The notes under the pieces are model-generated. The model was not told the origin of the DNA. It worked only from the letters and a program-made list of their open reading frames with translations, and ran no database searches. DNA of 46,596 nucleotides, taken from an uncultured Bacteroidales bacterium (lineage in GTDB: Bacteria > Bacteroidota > Bacteroidia > Bacteroidales > FEN-979). This document shows positions 27,371 to 35,975 of this stretch, one piece after another. The stretch lies in contig CAIVAT010000192.1 of assembly GCA_903903985.1 (NCBI GenBank), positions 1 through 46,596 on the forward strand, read 5' to 3'. Position 1 is the first letter of the stretch; the number at the start of each line of letters is the position of its first letter. The position numbers were made by a program, and so were the translations under genes.

Positions 27371-27481
27371 GCACTTAGTACAGTAAGGAACACTAAGGGA
27401 ATAAGCCATGGTTGTTGAAAGAAAGTTTGATGAATAATCTGATTCTAAGTGATACTTTGTATTCTCAGTGCCTAAGTGGTT
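27361..27481. repeat. MITE-like element with 18-base inverted ends
   Basis: The left end AACCACTTAGGCACTTAG (27361-27378) and right end CTCAGTGCCTAAGTGGTT (27464-27481) are inverted copies with one mismatch. They enclose about 85 bases without an open reading frame of interest. It fills the spacer between the two ABC ATPase genes, and its left end provides the stop codon of the first. Confidence 0.75.
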
Positions 27482-27492
27482 AATTTTAAAAC

Positions 27493-28224
27493 ATGCCAAC
27501 TCCCGTAAATATAATCACCGTCAGGAACCTGGTCAAGAAATTTGGGTCCTTTATAGCCAATGATCATCTGACCTTTGAGGTGAAGAAAGGAGAGATATTC
27601 GGGTTTCTTGGTGCCAATGGTGCAGGAAAGACCACCGCCATTAAAATCCTCTGCGGATTATCCTATCCTACTTCGGGGGAGGTTTCGGTGGCAGGTTTTG
27701 ATATTTACAGCCGGCGTGAACAGGTGAAGAAGAACATCGGGTATATGAGCCAGCGGTTTTCACTCTACGATGATCTTACCGTGTTTGAAAACATCCGCTT
27801 TTACGGTGGAATTTACGGGTTAAGGAAACAGGAGATCAATTCGCGGGCACATGCCCTGATGCAGCGGCTTGGATTTGAAGACGCCCGCAATAAACTGATC
27901 AGGGATATCCCGCTGGGGTGGAAACAAAAACTTGCCTTTTCCGTTGCGATCCTGCATAACCCGAAAATTGTGTTCCTGGATGAACCCACAGGCGGGGTGG
28001 ACCCGATCACACGCCGGCAATTCTGGGACATGATCTACGAAGCGGCGCATGATGGAATTACCGTTTTTGTAACCACACATTATATGGATGAAGCCGAATA
28101 CTGCGACCGCGTATCGATCATGGTCGACGGGAAAATTTCGGCACTGGATACCCCTGAAAACCTCAAACTGAAATTCGATGCCCCGTCGATGAACGAAGTA
28201 TTTATCAAATTGGCAAGAGCTTAG
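27493..28224 (+). CDS. ABC transporter ATPase 2 (YbhF C-half type, degenerate signature)
   Basis: A 243-aa nucleotide-binding subunit. Walker A is GANGAGKTT, Walker B is IVFLDEP, and the H-loop His is present (H196 in TTHYMDEAE). The ABC signature, normally LSGGxxQ, is degenerate: P140-L-G-W-K-Q145. It is therefore complementary to ATPase 1, which has the signature but no H-loop His. The two likely form a heterodimer for the two permeases downstream. It starts 12 bases after the MITE-like element and is followed by another GC-rich repeat. Confidence 0.93.
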   Translation: MPTPVNIITVRNLVKKFGSFIANDHLTFEVKKGEIFGFLGANGAGKTTAIKILCGLSYPTSGEVSVAGFDIYSRREQVKKNIGYMSQRFSLYDDLTVFENIRFYGGIYGLRKQEINSRAHALMQRLGFEDARNKLIRDIPLGWKQKLAFSVAILHNPKIVFLDEPTGGVDPITRRQFWDMIYEAAHDGITVFVTTHYMDEAEYCDRVSIMVDGKISALDTPENLKLKFDAPSMNEVFIKLARA

Positions 28225-28274
28225 TCCCCTCCCCTGCAACCCTCCCCCAAGGGGGAAGGGCCGGGGTGGGGTTA
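28225..28274. repeat. GC-rich C/G-tract palindromic repeat (copy 4)
   Basis: It begins directly after the stop of ATPase 2 and contains CCCTCCCCC-aa-GGGGGAAGGG (28240-28260), then a G-rich tail. It is the third repeat inside this exporter operon. Confidence 0.6.
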
Positions 28275-28286
28275 AAAAAACATTCA

Positions 28287-28733
28287 ATGAACATCTTACA
28301 AAAATACAAACCATCGGTAAGCAAGCATAACCTGCTTTTTATTGCAGGGCTGGCATGGACTGTTGCGGGAGGAATCCTTGCCGGGAGGGGATTGGATTAC
28401 CTGCTTTTGCATGGCCACTATCTTGGCTGGCGTCTGTGCGGCGGTTTCGTATTTGGGATGATTTTTTACGTGCTGCTGTTTGCAAAAATTTCACGCAAAC
28501 ACATTAAAAGGATCCATGGGCTGAACATCCCTTACCCCTGCGCTTTTTCATTTTTCAACCTCCGGGGTTATCTGATGATGGCCATCATGATCACGGGAGG
28601 AATCATGTTGCGCAGGTTTGACGTGATCAACAAAGAATGGCTCTATAATTTTTATGTCACCATGGGAGTCCCCTTGCTGATCTCTGCTTCACGGTTTTTC
28701 TATTTCTGGTATACCAATAAGGAGATTTTATGA
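28287..28733 (+). CDS. Small four-helix membrane protein of unknown function
   Basis: I do not recognise this 148-aa protein. It has four hydrophobic segments at about residues 14-35, 48-67, 90-108 and 122-141. A basic loop (KISRKHIKRIHG) lies between helices 2 and 3, and NLRGYLMMAIMITGG starts helix 3. The start is the ATG at 28287; an upstream GTG in frame lies inside the GC-rich repeat and is unlikely. Its stop overlaps the permease start (ATGA). It is therefore translated with the exporter and may be an accessory membrane subunit. Confidence 0.75.
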   Translation: MNILQKYKPSVSKHNLLFIAGLAWTVAGGILAGRGLDYLLLHGHYLGWRLCGGFVFGMIFYVLLFAKISRKHIKRIHGLNIPYPCAFSFFNLRGYLMMAIMITGGIMLRRFDVINKEWLYNFYVTMGVPLLISASRFFYFWYTNKEIL

Positions 28734-29833
28734 GGAGGTTCCGGGGATTTGTTGTCAAGGAGTTTTATCATATATTCAGGGATTACCGCACTTTGCTCAT
28801 CCTCTTTGGCATGCCAGCCATTCAGCTGATGTTGTTCGGTTATGTGCTTACCAATGAGATCAAGGATGCAAAAATTGTCATCTACGATCCTTCCAGGGAT
28901 GTGGTTACCCGTAAGATCAGTGATAAAATTCTTTCCTCGGGATACTTTGTCCTGGAACGGAATCTGGTTTCCGTGGCTGAAATTGAACCTGCTTTTAAAC
29001 AGGGCGATGTTAAACTGGCACTCATTTATGAGCCCGGATTTGCAGGGAAACTTGAAAAAACAGGGAAAGCCCATATCCAGATCATCGGCGATGCCTCGGA
29101 TCCGAATACAGCCAATATGCTGGTGAACTATGCCAGCGGGATCATCAGCAACTACCTGGTTTCCATGAATTCAAAGAAAGTTCCTTTGCAGATCATCCCT
29201 GAAGTGCGGATGATGTACAATGGGGAATTGAAAGGCGTATACATGTTTGTTCCCGGGCTGATGGCCATGCTCCTGATGCTTATCTCCGCTTTGATGACTT
29301 CCTTATCGATCACAAAGGAAAAAGAGTTGGGAACCATGGAACTGTTGCTGGTATCGCCGATGCGGCCGTCGCAGATCATCATCGGAAAAGTTTTTCCGTA
29401 TGTGTTTTTAGCCTTCATCGATGCCTGCATCATCCTTGTACTGGGCAAACTCGTGTTTGGCATGCCGCTCCTGGGAAGTGTTTTTCTGCTGCTCCTGGAG
29501 AGCTTTCTGTATATCTGCATGGCCCTGTCGCTTGGTATCCTGATCTCAAACATCACCAACAGCCAGCAGGTGGCCATGATGATCTCCCTGGTGGCATTGA
29601 TGCTTCCCACGATCCTGCTCAGCGGGTTTATTTTCCCGGTCGAAAATATGCCTGGGATCATGCAGGTATTGTGCCACCTCATGCCGCCGAAATATTATAT
29701 CATCATCATTAAAAGCATCATGCTCCAGGGAAACGGAATTGAATATGTTTGGAATGAAACCCTCATTTTGATTGGATTTACTGCTCTTTTCCTTGCACTC
29801 AGTATAAAAAAATTCAAAGTACGGCTGGCCTGA
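28730..29833 (+). CDS. ABC-2 type permease 1 (YbhS-like)
   Basis: The inner-membrane subunit of the exporter, 367 aa. The first helix (about 21-41) follows the cytoplasmic VVKEFYHIFRDYRTL. A large periplasmic loop spans about 45-170, and about five helices fill the C-terminal half. The family motif KEKELGTMELLLVSPM lies at about 197-212. It starts behind AAGGAG and overlaps both neighbours (ATGA at the start, TGATG at the end). It pairs with permease 2 to form the translocation path, as in YbhS/YbhR. Confidence 0.93.
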   Translation: MRRFRGFVVKEFYHIFRDYRTLLILFGMPAIQLMLFGYVLTNEIKDAKIVIYDPSRDVVTRKISDKILSSGYFVLERNLVSVAEIEPAFKQGDVKLALIYEPGFAGKLEKTGKAHIQIIGDASDPNTANMLVNYASGIISNYLVSMNSKKVPLQIIPEVRMMYNGELKGVYMFVPGLMAMLLMLISALMTSLSITKEKELGTMELLLVSPMRPSQIIIGKVFPYVFLAFIDACIILVLGKLVFGMPLLGSVFLLLLESFLYICMALSLGILISNITNSQQVAMMISLVALMLPTILLSGFIFPVENMPGIMQVLCHLMPPKYYIIIIKSIMLQGNGIEYVWNETLILIGFTALFLALSIKKFKVRLA

Positions 29834-30951
29834 TGAGAACGATCCTGTATATTATCCAGAAAGAGTTTCTGCAGGTATTCCGCAACAAATCGATGTTGCC
29901 GATCATTTTTATCGTGCCCATCGTGCAGTTGATCGTCCTCGTCAATGCAGCTACCTATGAAATGAAACACATTCGTGTTTCGGTGGTTGATCTCGACCTT
30001 TCAAGCACTTCGCGCAAACTGGTGAGCAAATTCCAGGGGTCGCCATTTTACCGGATTCAAAAAACATCGTTTTCATACCGGGAGGCTGAAGACCAGATGA
30101 AAAGAGGAAATGTTGACATGATTCTTCAGGTTCCTGCCGGATTTGAAAAGAAGCTGCTGAAGGAAGGCCAGGCCAAAGTCCAGTTTGTGATCAACGCCAT
30201 CAATGGGCAGAGTGCCGGCCTCACCAACGCCTATTCGACCATGATCCTGCTCGATTATAACCGGGAAGTGGTTTTAGAGAACGCAACCCCGGCAATGATG
30301 GCCGGTATCAGAAGCATACAAACAGATTACAGTTACTGGTTCAATCCAAAACTGAACTACAAGACCTACATGGTCCCCGGCATTCTGGTACTGCTTGTCA
30401 CCATCATCGGACTCCTGCTTTCAGGCATGAACATTGTACGTGAGATGGAGATCGGCACCATCGAACAGATCAATGTGACCCCGATCAGGAAAATCCAGTT
30501 CATTACCGGCAAACTGATGCCCTTCTGGATCATCGGGCTTTTTGAACTTGCATTCGGCCTCTCCGTTGGAAAGCTGCTTTTCAATATCCCGATGGAGGGT
30601 AACCTCGGATTTATTTTCTTGTCGGCGGCTGTCTATCTTTTTGTAATTTTGTCATTCGGCCTGCTGATTTCCACCATTACCCATACACAACAGCAAGCCA
30701 TGCTGGTTTCGTTCTTTTTCATGGTCGTGTTCATCCTGATGAGCGGTTTGTTCACCTCCATTGAAAGCATGCCGCCCTGGGCTCAAAAACTCGACAGGCT
30801 GAACCCACTGATGTATTTTATCAGGATCATGCGGATGGTGTTGCTGAAAGGATCAGGTTTTGCGGATATCAGCCGCTATTTCTGGTCATTGGTCGTTTAC
30901 GCCGTCTTCATCGTAAGCCTGGCCATTTGGAGATACCGAAAAGTCGCTTAA
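29833..30951 (+). CDS. ABC-2 type permease 2 (YbhR-like)
   Basis: The second inner-membrane subunit, 372 aa, with the same layout: helix 1 after IIQKEFLQVFRNKSML, a periplasmic loop to about residue 175, then about five helices. The family motif is REMEIGTIEQINVTPI at about 203-218. The start codon overlaps the stop of permease 1. Two distinct permeases with two distinct ATPases fit a heteromeric YbhFSR-type exporter. The substrate is unknown; hydrophobic drugs or envelope lipids are typical for this family. Confidence 0.93.
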   Translation: MRTILYIIQKEFLQVFRNKSMLPIIFIVPIVQLIVLVNAATYEMKHIRVSVVDLDLSSTSRKLVSKFQGSPFYRIQKTSFSYREAEDQMKRGNVDMILQVPAGFEKKLLKEGQAKVQFVINAINGQSAGLTNAYSTMILLDYNREVVLENATPAMMAGIRSIQTDYSYWFNPKLNYKTYMVPGILVLLVTIIGLLLSGMNIVREMEIGTIEQINVTPIRKIQFITGKLMPFWIIGLFELAFGLSVGKLLFNIPMEGNLGFIFLSAAVYLFVILSFGLLISTITHTQQQAMLVSFFFMVVFILMSGLFTSIESMPPWAQKLDRLNPLMYFIRIMRMVLLKGSGFADISRYFWSLVVYAVFIVSLAIWRYRKVA

Positions 30952-30960
30952 CCCGATATA

Positions 30961-32382
30961 GTGAATAAAACATCCAGAAAATACATCATCCTGAGAGCTT
31001 CTATCCTGGGATTGACTGTAATTGCCATTGCTTTTTTCATTACCCGGAACCTGTATCACCGGGTGGAGGTTAAAAAAGATGCGCTCCACCGGATACGCGA
31101 ACGAGGATACCTGATCGCACTCACCGATCGAAACACTCTTAATTACTTCATTTACAAGGGTGAAGCCATGGGATACCAGCTCTCATTGCTTGGATCATTT
31201 GCAAAACACCTGGGTGTTCCGCTCAGGATCATTGCCAGCAACGATATTTCAAAACTCGAATACTACCTGCATAACAATGCTGCCGATCTGATGGCCCTCA
31301 ATCTTCCAATATCCAGGGAAGGTAAAAAGTTTGTCAGGTTTTCAGAACCATTTGGCGAAACAAGGCTCGTGCTTGTTCAACGCAATGGGCAGGGTAGTGG
31401 CAAGGAAGTACCCGAGCCCGTCAAAACCCTGAAGGACTTTCCGCCGGATACAGTTCATGTGTGTCAGAACTTCGCTATGGAAGCACAATACCATGCTTTT
31501 ATTAAAAAGACGGGGAAACACGCCGTCCTGAAAGAGGAAACCGGCATCAGCGAGGAACAGCTGATCAGGCAGGTATCGGAAGGATTGATCCGCTTTGCCA
31601 TTTGCCAGGAGAATGTGGCCATGGTTTATCACCGTTTTTACCGGAACCTCGATATCTCGGTGCTGGCTTTTCCGCTATTTTCCTATGGATGGGGCATGGG
31701 ACTGGCTTCAGATTCCCTTCGTACCGAAGTTGATGCCTGGCTGAAGGAAATGAAGGCCTCAAGGGATTTCAAACAAACCTACCTGGCTTATTTCGACAAC
31801 CAGCGCATCGCGCGATTCATGCAGAGCGATTATTTCTCCGTAAACGGGAACAAACTTTCGCCCTTTGATGGTATCATCCGGGAACAAAGCAAACAGGTGA
31901 TGTGGGACTGGAGGCTGGTGGCATCCCTGATCTATGAAGAATCAAATTTTCAGCAGGGACTGGTCTCTTCGCGAAGCGCCAGCGGCCTGATGCAGCTGAT
32001 GCCTGAGACTGCTGAAAAATTCGGCATCGACAGCACGGCTACACCTGCAAGACAAATAGCCGGCGGGGTGAAATACCTGAAATATCTCGACAGGCAGCTT
32101 CCCGATGAAATAACGAGTCCGGTTGAGCGTATTTATTTTGTCTTGGCCTCTTACAACGTCGGCATCGGGAAAGTGATGGCGGCCAGGGAAAAAGCTGAAA
32201 AATTCGGCAAAGACAAAAACAGGTGGAACGGAAATGTCGATTACTACCTTTTACGCCGTTCAAAAAAGGACCCTGTTGGAAAAACAGACAGCATTGATTC
32301 CTATCCGGTCGATTACAAAACCGAAGGATTCGTGGATGACATCGTCGGGCGTTACTTCCATTATAAGAACCTCATCAGGTAA
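30961..32382 (+). CDS. mltF: MltF-like lytic transglycosylase with solute-binding domain
   Basis: A 473-aa membrane-anchored peptidoglycan lytic enzyme. The N-terminal helix is at about 11-28. A bacterial solute-binding family 3 domain (about 40-270) is followed by an SLT domain with catalytic E327 in LIYEESNFQ and the SGLMQLMP and SYNVGIGKV motifs. This is the architecture of MltF (YfhD). It starts at GTG 30961, nine bases after permease 2, so it is likely co-transcribed with the exporter. A wall-opening enzyme at the end of a trans-envelope exporter operon would be logical, but the link is inferred. Confidence 0.9.
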   Translation: MNKTSRKYIILRASILGLTVIAIAFFITRNLYHRVEVKKDALHRIRERGYLIALTDRNTLNYFIYKGEAMGYQLSLLGSFAKHLGVPLRIIASNDISKLEYYLHNNAADLMALNLPISREGKKFVRFSEPFGETRLVLVQRNGQGSGKEVPEPVKTLKDFPPDTVHVCQNFAMEAQYHAFIKKTGKHAVLKEETGISEEQLIRQVSEGLIRFAICQENVAMVYHRFYRNLDISVLAFPLFSYGWGMGLASDSLRTEVDAWLKEMKASRDFKQTYLAYFDNQRIARFMQSDYFSVNGNKLSPFDGIIREQSKQVMWDWRLVASLIYEESNFQQGLVSSRSASGLMQLMPETAEKFGIDSTATPARQIAGGVKYLKYLDRQLPDEITSPVERIYFVLASYNVGIGKVMAAREKAEKFGKDKNRWNGNVDYYLLRRSKKDPVGKTDSIDSYPVDYKTEGFVDDIVGRYFHYKNLIR

Positions 32383-32405
32383 CCTGCCTGAAAACCCAAC
32401 GGTTG

Positions 32406-34592
32406 TCAAAAATCACGGATGCAACGGAGGCTGAAGCCATCTGCTTTTGAGATATAGCTTGTCAGGCTGTTGCTGCTGCTGAAATAAAGGTAGAAACCAT
32501 GTGCATTATCAATCTGCTGGCTGCTCCAGTAACTGCCAAACAGGCCTCGTGCTGTCAGATGACCATCAAGGTCGTACAGGTAACCTGCTGCATGCAGCTT
32601 TAGCCCGGAAATCCAGGGACCTGTCCAGGTAGTCCAAGGTCCGGCTTCATCCACGTTGTTCCATTCAGAAAAAGTTGGCATTCGCCAGCCATTGCCAAGT
32701 TCATAGTTACAGGGATCGTTTGAAAATTGCCAGTCAAGGTTCTCAGTAATCGTGGTGATCCAGGCCGTATTGGGCGTTCGGTTTGTGCCATCGTGCTTGT
32801 ATCCCTGCTTTCGGTTGAATTGCCAATACCAGCCTGCGGAGGCCTCAGTATTATCGTCTTTTGCGGTTGCCTGATGACTTGCGCCCAGGTTGCTGGTGAT
32901 CCAGCATTTTGACGCTTCACCGGGAACGTTTTTAACCGTACCATATGCAACCGTTTTGCTCACCGGCGCTACGGAGCCGGCGATGTGACTGATATTGAGC
33001 GTAGATCCGCAACAAAAAGTACCCTGGGGCAATACCTCTTTGTAATACACCCCCTTGCTGACGGAAGCTGCCGGCGGACTATAGTTCACTGTCAAATAAA
33101 AAACATCGGATGCGTAGCCGGTTGCCCCGGAATTGATCACAGGATCACGGGTGCCGGATGTCCATGAGCCGCTTGAATTTCTCCAGCTAAAGGTAGCGCC
33201 TGCATTTTCACAACCCGGCAATGTACAATACAGGTTAATGGGTTGTCCATAGCACACCACTTCGCAATCACCTGCAATGAGAGAGCCTGAAACAGTAGTG
33301 CTCCCGCTGTAACAAACCGCATTTGAAATCATCTGGCAGGCCAGGGTCCCCAGGGTTTGTGTACTGAAAGACGCATTGGTTGCTCCGGTCACATTTACTC
33401 CGTCACGGCTCCATTGATACAATGAATTGGTGCCTCCGTTTGCCGGATTCGCCGTAAATGAATAAGTGGAATTGCTGCATTGTGGATGGGCTGCCGCGGT
33501 GATTGATACACTCACCGGGTCATATGGATTGACGGTCATGGTGATGCCATTGGATGTTGCCGGATTTTCAGTTGCACACGGCGCGTTGGAGGTCAATACA
33601 CAGGTGATCAGATCATTGTTGGCAGGTGTATATGAATACGTTGTGTTGGTGGCTCCAGAGACGTCCGTTCCGTTTTTCTTCCATTGATAAGCAGGATTGG
33701 GCCCTGGATTAAAAGGGGTGGCGGTAAAGAGAACGGAATTTCCTGAACATACTGGATTTGCTGAGGCGGCAATTGTTAAACTGACCGGAAGTGAAGGGAT
33801 AATTGACAATACAATAAGATTGGAAAATGCACCACTCACAGTTGCACATGCTGCACTGGTAAACAACATGCATAATATCACATCATTATTTTCAGGAACA
33901 TAGGAATAACTGCTGTTGGTTGCTCCGGGTATGAAGAAACTGTTCTTCACCCATTGATAAGCAGGATTTGATCCGCCATTCACGGGAGTGGCGGTGAAGG
34001 TGACTAAATTCCCGGAACAATAATTACCGGATGCCTCAATGGATACACTCGAAGGCAGAGAAGGAATCAATGCAATGGCTGCGCAACTCATCGCGCTGCG
34101 GTAACATTCATTGTAAGCGGCAACACAGATCACCCCGCTGGTGCCACCAAAAGTTACCGTGATGGCCTGTGTTCCCTGGCCAGCGGTGATGATGGCACCG
34201 GGCGGAACAGCCCAGTGATACCCGGTCGCGTTTGCAACGGGGGAAATCGAATAGACATTGCCTGTTGAATTGCTGCATGGGGCCGTGTTTCCAATGATCG
34301 ACCCGGGTGTGGTCAGCATTCCCGTATTGCCCAAAGGAACCCATCCCGAACCGTTGTAGTACTGCATGTCATTGCAATCAGTGTTGTAAATCAGCAACCC
34401 GGCGGCCGGTGAGACTATCCCGTTGCGTTGCAGGGAAGTTATCCGGGGAGGTAAAAACCCTTTGTTGATGAATTTCACATCTAACCCTGCTGACGGATCA
34501 GGCGGACTGTTGTCATTGTTGACACCTACTTGGGCAAAAATTCCCGTTACCTGGATCAGGAATAGCAATAACAAACCAACGATATTTTTCAT
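32406..34592 (-). CDS. Exported FISUMP-domain protein with Ig-like repeats
   Basis: A large surface or secreted protein. I start it at 34592 (728 aa), giving a signal peptide ending TGIFAQ; the 13 extra upstream residues have no signal character. The N-terminus (GLDVKFINKGFLPPRIT to GSGWVPLGNTG) is the fibre-like head segment common in Bacteroidota adhesins. A PKD-like segment follows. Then come three Ig-like repeats of about 85 residues, each with a CSGN/CSNS core, a YQW strand and GATN. The C-terminal 180 or so residues are a Fibrobacter major-paralogous (FISUMP) domain, with GNGWRMPTFSEW, GSYWSSQ and GFSLRCIRD. No T9SS sorting tail is visible, so its export route is open. It converges with the MltF gene. 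Confidence 0.85.
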   Translation of the reverse strand: MKNIVGLLLLFLIQVTGIFAQVGVNNDNSPPDPSAGLDVKFINKGFLPPRITSLQRNGIVSPAAGLLIYNTDCNDMQYYNGSGWVPLGNTGMLTTPGSIIGNTAPCSNSTGNVYSISPVANATGYHWAVPPGAIITAGQGTQAITVTFGGTSGVICVAAYNECYRSAMSCAAIALIPSLPSSVSIEASGNYCSGNLVTFTATPVNGGSNPAYQWVKNSFFIPGATNSSYSYVPENNDVILCMLFTSAACATVSGAFSNLIVLSIIPSLPVSLTIAASANPVCSGNSVLFTATPFNPGPNPAYQWKKNGTDVSGATNTTYSYTPANNDLITCVLTSNAPCATENPATSNGITMTVNPYDPVSVSITAAAHPQCSNSTYSFTANPANGGTNSLYQWSRDGVNVTGATNASFSTQTLGTLACQMISNAVCYSGSTTVSGSLIAGDCEVVCYGQPINLYCTLPGCENAGATFSWRNSSGSWTSGTRDPVINSGATGYASDVFYLTVNYSPPAASVSKGVYYKEVLPQGTFCCGSTLNISHIAGSVAPVSKTVAYGTVKNVPGEASKCWITSNLGASHQATAKDDNTEASAGWYWQFNRKQGYKHDGTNRTPNTAWITTITENLDWQFSNDPCNYELGNGWRMPTFSEWNNVDEAGPWTTWTGPWISGLKLHAAGYLYDLDGHLTARGLFGSYWSSQQIDNAHGFYLYFSSSNSLTSYISKADGFSLRCIRDF

Positions 34593-34888
34593 GGCACATG
34601 GATTATAATGAATTACCAGAATGAAGTTCATGATGGTAAACCAACTTCCTTAAAATATACCCGATGGATGGAATAGCTAATATAATACAAAAACATGAAT
34701 TTGTTGTGTTTTTTTTCGATTTAATACAATCCTATTCCCTTATATTCCTGAAATAAACGTCTGCGGTAAAAAACCGGGAACGAAACAAAATAGCCTCACC
34801 CTGATTTTTTTTCAAAAAAGCTTGACATGAGAGAAAAAATGTCGTATCATTGCAAAATCAAATTAATATTAAAATGATATCATAAACT
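34593..34888. other. Longest gene-poor spacer, AT-rich
   Basis: Separates the divergent FISUMP and SPFH genes. It is AT-rich with homopolymer T and A runs. Apart from the SPFH promoter region at 34822-34852 I see no small gene, RNA or repeat of note in it. Confidence 0.6.
34822..34852 (+). promoter_or_regulatory. Promoter of the SPFH operon with internal dyad
   Basis: TTGACA (34822-34827), a 17-base spacer, then TATCATTG (34845-34852). The spacing and -35 look like a classical sigma-70 promoter, while TATCATTG is close to the Bacteroidota -7 box. GACAT and ATGTC (34824-34828 and 34839-34843) form a small dyad that could be an operator. Confidence 0.45.
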
Positions 34889-35767
34889 ATGATCGCCATG
34901 GAAAAAGAAAAAGTTAGTTCAACGTATTCGGGATACATGAGTCTCCTGCTATTTATTGCTTTATTGGGTCTTGGGATAATCGGGATCGTATTCTACAGGG
35001 AATCTGTCACCGGGATTGTCTTTTCAATCCTATCCTTTGCCTGTGCCCTCTTCATCACCATGGGACTGATTGTTGTCAATCCCAATGAATCAATGGTGCT
35101 GGTTTTATTCGGGGAATACAAAGGAACCGTCAAATCAAACGGTTTCTTCTGGGTCAACCCTTTTTATGTTAAAAAGAAAATTTCATTACGGGCACGCAAT
35201 CTGAACCGCGAACCGATCAAAGTAAATGATAAGCTGGGGAACCCCATCATGATTGGCTGTGTGCTTGTGTGGAGGGTTCGTGACACCTTTAAGGCTGCCT
35301 TTGAAGTGGATGATTTTGCCCATTTCGTGGATATTCAGAGCGAGTCGGCAACCCGCAAACTGGCGGGACATTATGCGTATGATAATTTCGACGATGAGCA
35401 GAAGGAAATTACGCTGCGGGCCGGGGGAGAAGAGGTTCACCTGGCGCTGGAACATGAACTTTCTGAGCGGCTGGCCATGGCAGGTATCGAAGTGATGGAG
35501 GCAAGGATCAGCTATCTCGCCTATGCTTCAGAAATTGCCGGGGCCATGTTGCGCCGTCAGCAGGCTACTGCAGTGGTTGCGGCACGCACGAAAATAGTGG
35601 AAGGCGCTGTCAGCATGGTAGAACTTGCGCTGGATCATCTCAGCAAGAAACACATCATCGAACTGGATGAAGACAAGAAAGCGACCATGATCAGCAACCT
35701 GATGGTGGTTCTTTGTTCCGATAAGGATACAACCCCGGTAGTGAATACCGGAACTTTGCACCAGTAG
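34889..35767 (+). CDS. SPFH/band-7 domain membrane protein
   Basis: A 292-aa stomatin-like protein. Two hydrophobic segments (about 17-37 and 41-62) anchor it, and the SPFH domain follows (VNPNESMVLVLFGEYKGTVK onward). A helical region rich in Ala and Glu runs from about 190 to 250 (ASEIAGAMLRRQQATAVVAART), as in oligomerising prohibitin/flotillin proteins. Such proteins form membrane scaffolds. The start is 34889 or the ATG three codons later. It is followed seven bases after its stop by a ribbon-helix-helix gene, with TAGGAGG spanning the stop as its ribosome-binding site. Confidence 0.9.
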   Translation: MIAMEKEKVSSTYSGYMSLLLFIALLGLGIIGIVFYRESVTGIVFSILSFACALFITMGLIVVNPNESMVLVLFGEYKGTVKSNGFFWVNPFYVKKKISLRARNLNREPIKVNDKLGNPIMIGCVLVWRVRDTFKAAFEVDDFAHFVDIQSESATRKLAGHYAYDNFDDEQKEITLRAGGEEVHLALEHELSERLAMAGIEVMEARISYLAYASEIAGAMLRRQQATAVVAARTKIVEGAVSMVELALDHLSKKHIIELDEDKKATMISNLMVVLCSDKDTTPVVNTGTLHQ

Positions 35768-35774
35768 GAGGCTT

Positions 35775-35975
35775 ATGGCAGTTAAAAAGGTATTCATGCT
35801 CCGGGTCAATCCGGAAATTTATGAGGCGCTGGAGAAATGGGCTGCCGATGAATTCCGTTCCGTAAATGGCCAGCTGGAATGGGCAATTGAGCGGGCTTTG
35901 AAAGAGGCCGGTCGCATGCCCAAAAAAAGTGTATCACCTCCGGGTAAAACCCCGGAACAACCTGAGTCAGTATGA
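35775..35975 (+). CDS. Arc-like ribbon-helix-helix protein
   Basis: A 66-aa protein with a ribbon-helix-helix pattern: a short strand (KVFMLRVN) followed by two helices (EIYEALEKWAADEF and SVNGQLEWAIERALKEA). A disordered Pro/Ser/Lys tail closes it. It may bind DNA and autoregulate the operon, or act as a protein partner of SPFH. It has an AGGAGG ribosome-binding site and overlaps the DUF1648 gene (ATGA). No toxin partner of a classical toxin-antitoxin type is adjacent. Confidence 0.8.
   Translation: MAVKKVFMLRVNPEIYEALEKWAADEFRSVNGQLEWAIERALKEAGRMPKKSVSPPGKTPEQPESV

Noticed and set aside
28266..28286. Upstream GTG start for the four-helix membrane protein
   Set aside because: The codons lie inside the GC-rich repeat, and the ATG at 28287 gives a normal membrane-protein N-terminus.
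35775..35975. Toxin-antitoxin antitoxin
   Set aside because: A ribbon-helix-helix protein could be an antitoxin, but the neighbours are SPFH and DUF1648 membrane proteins and no toxin family is recognisable.
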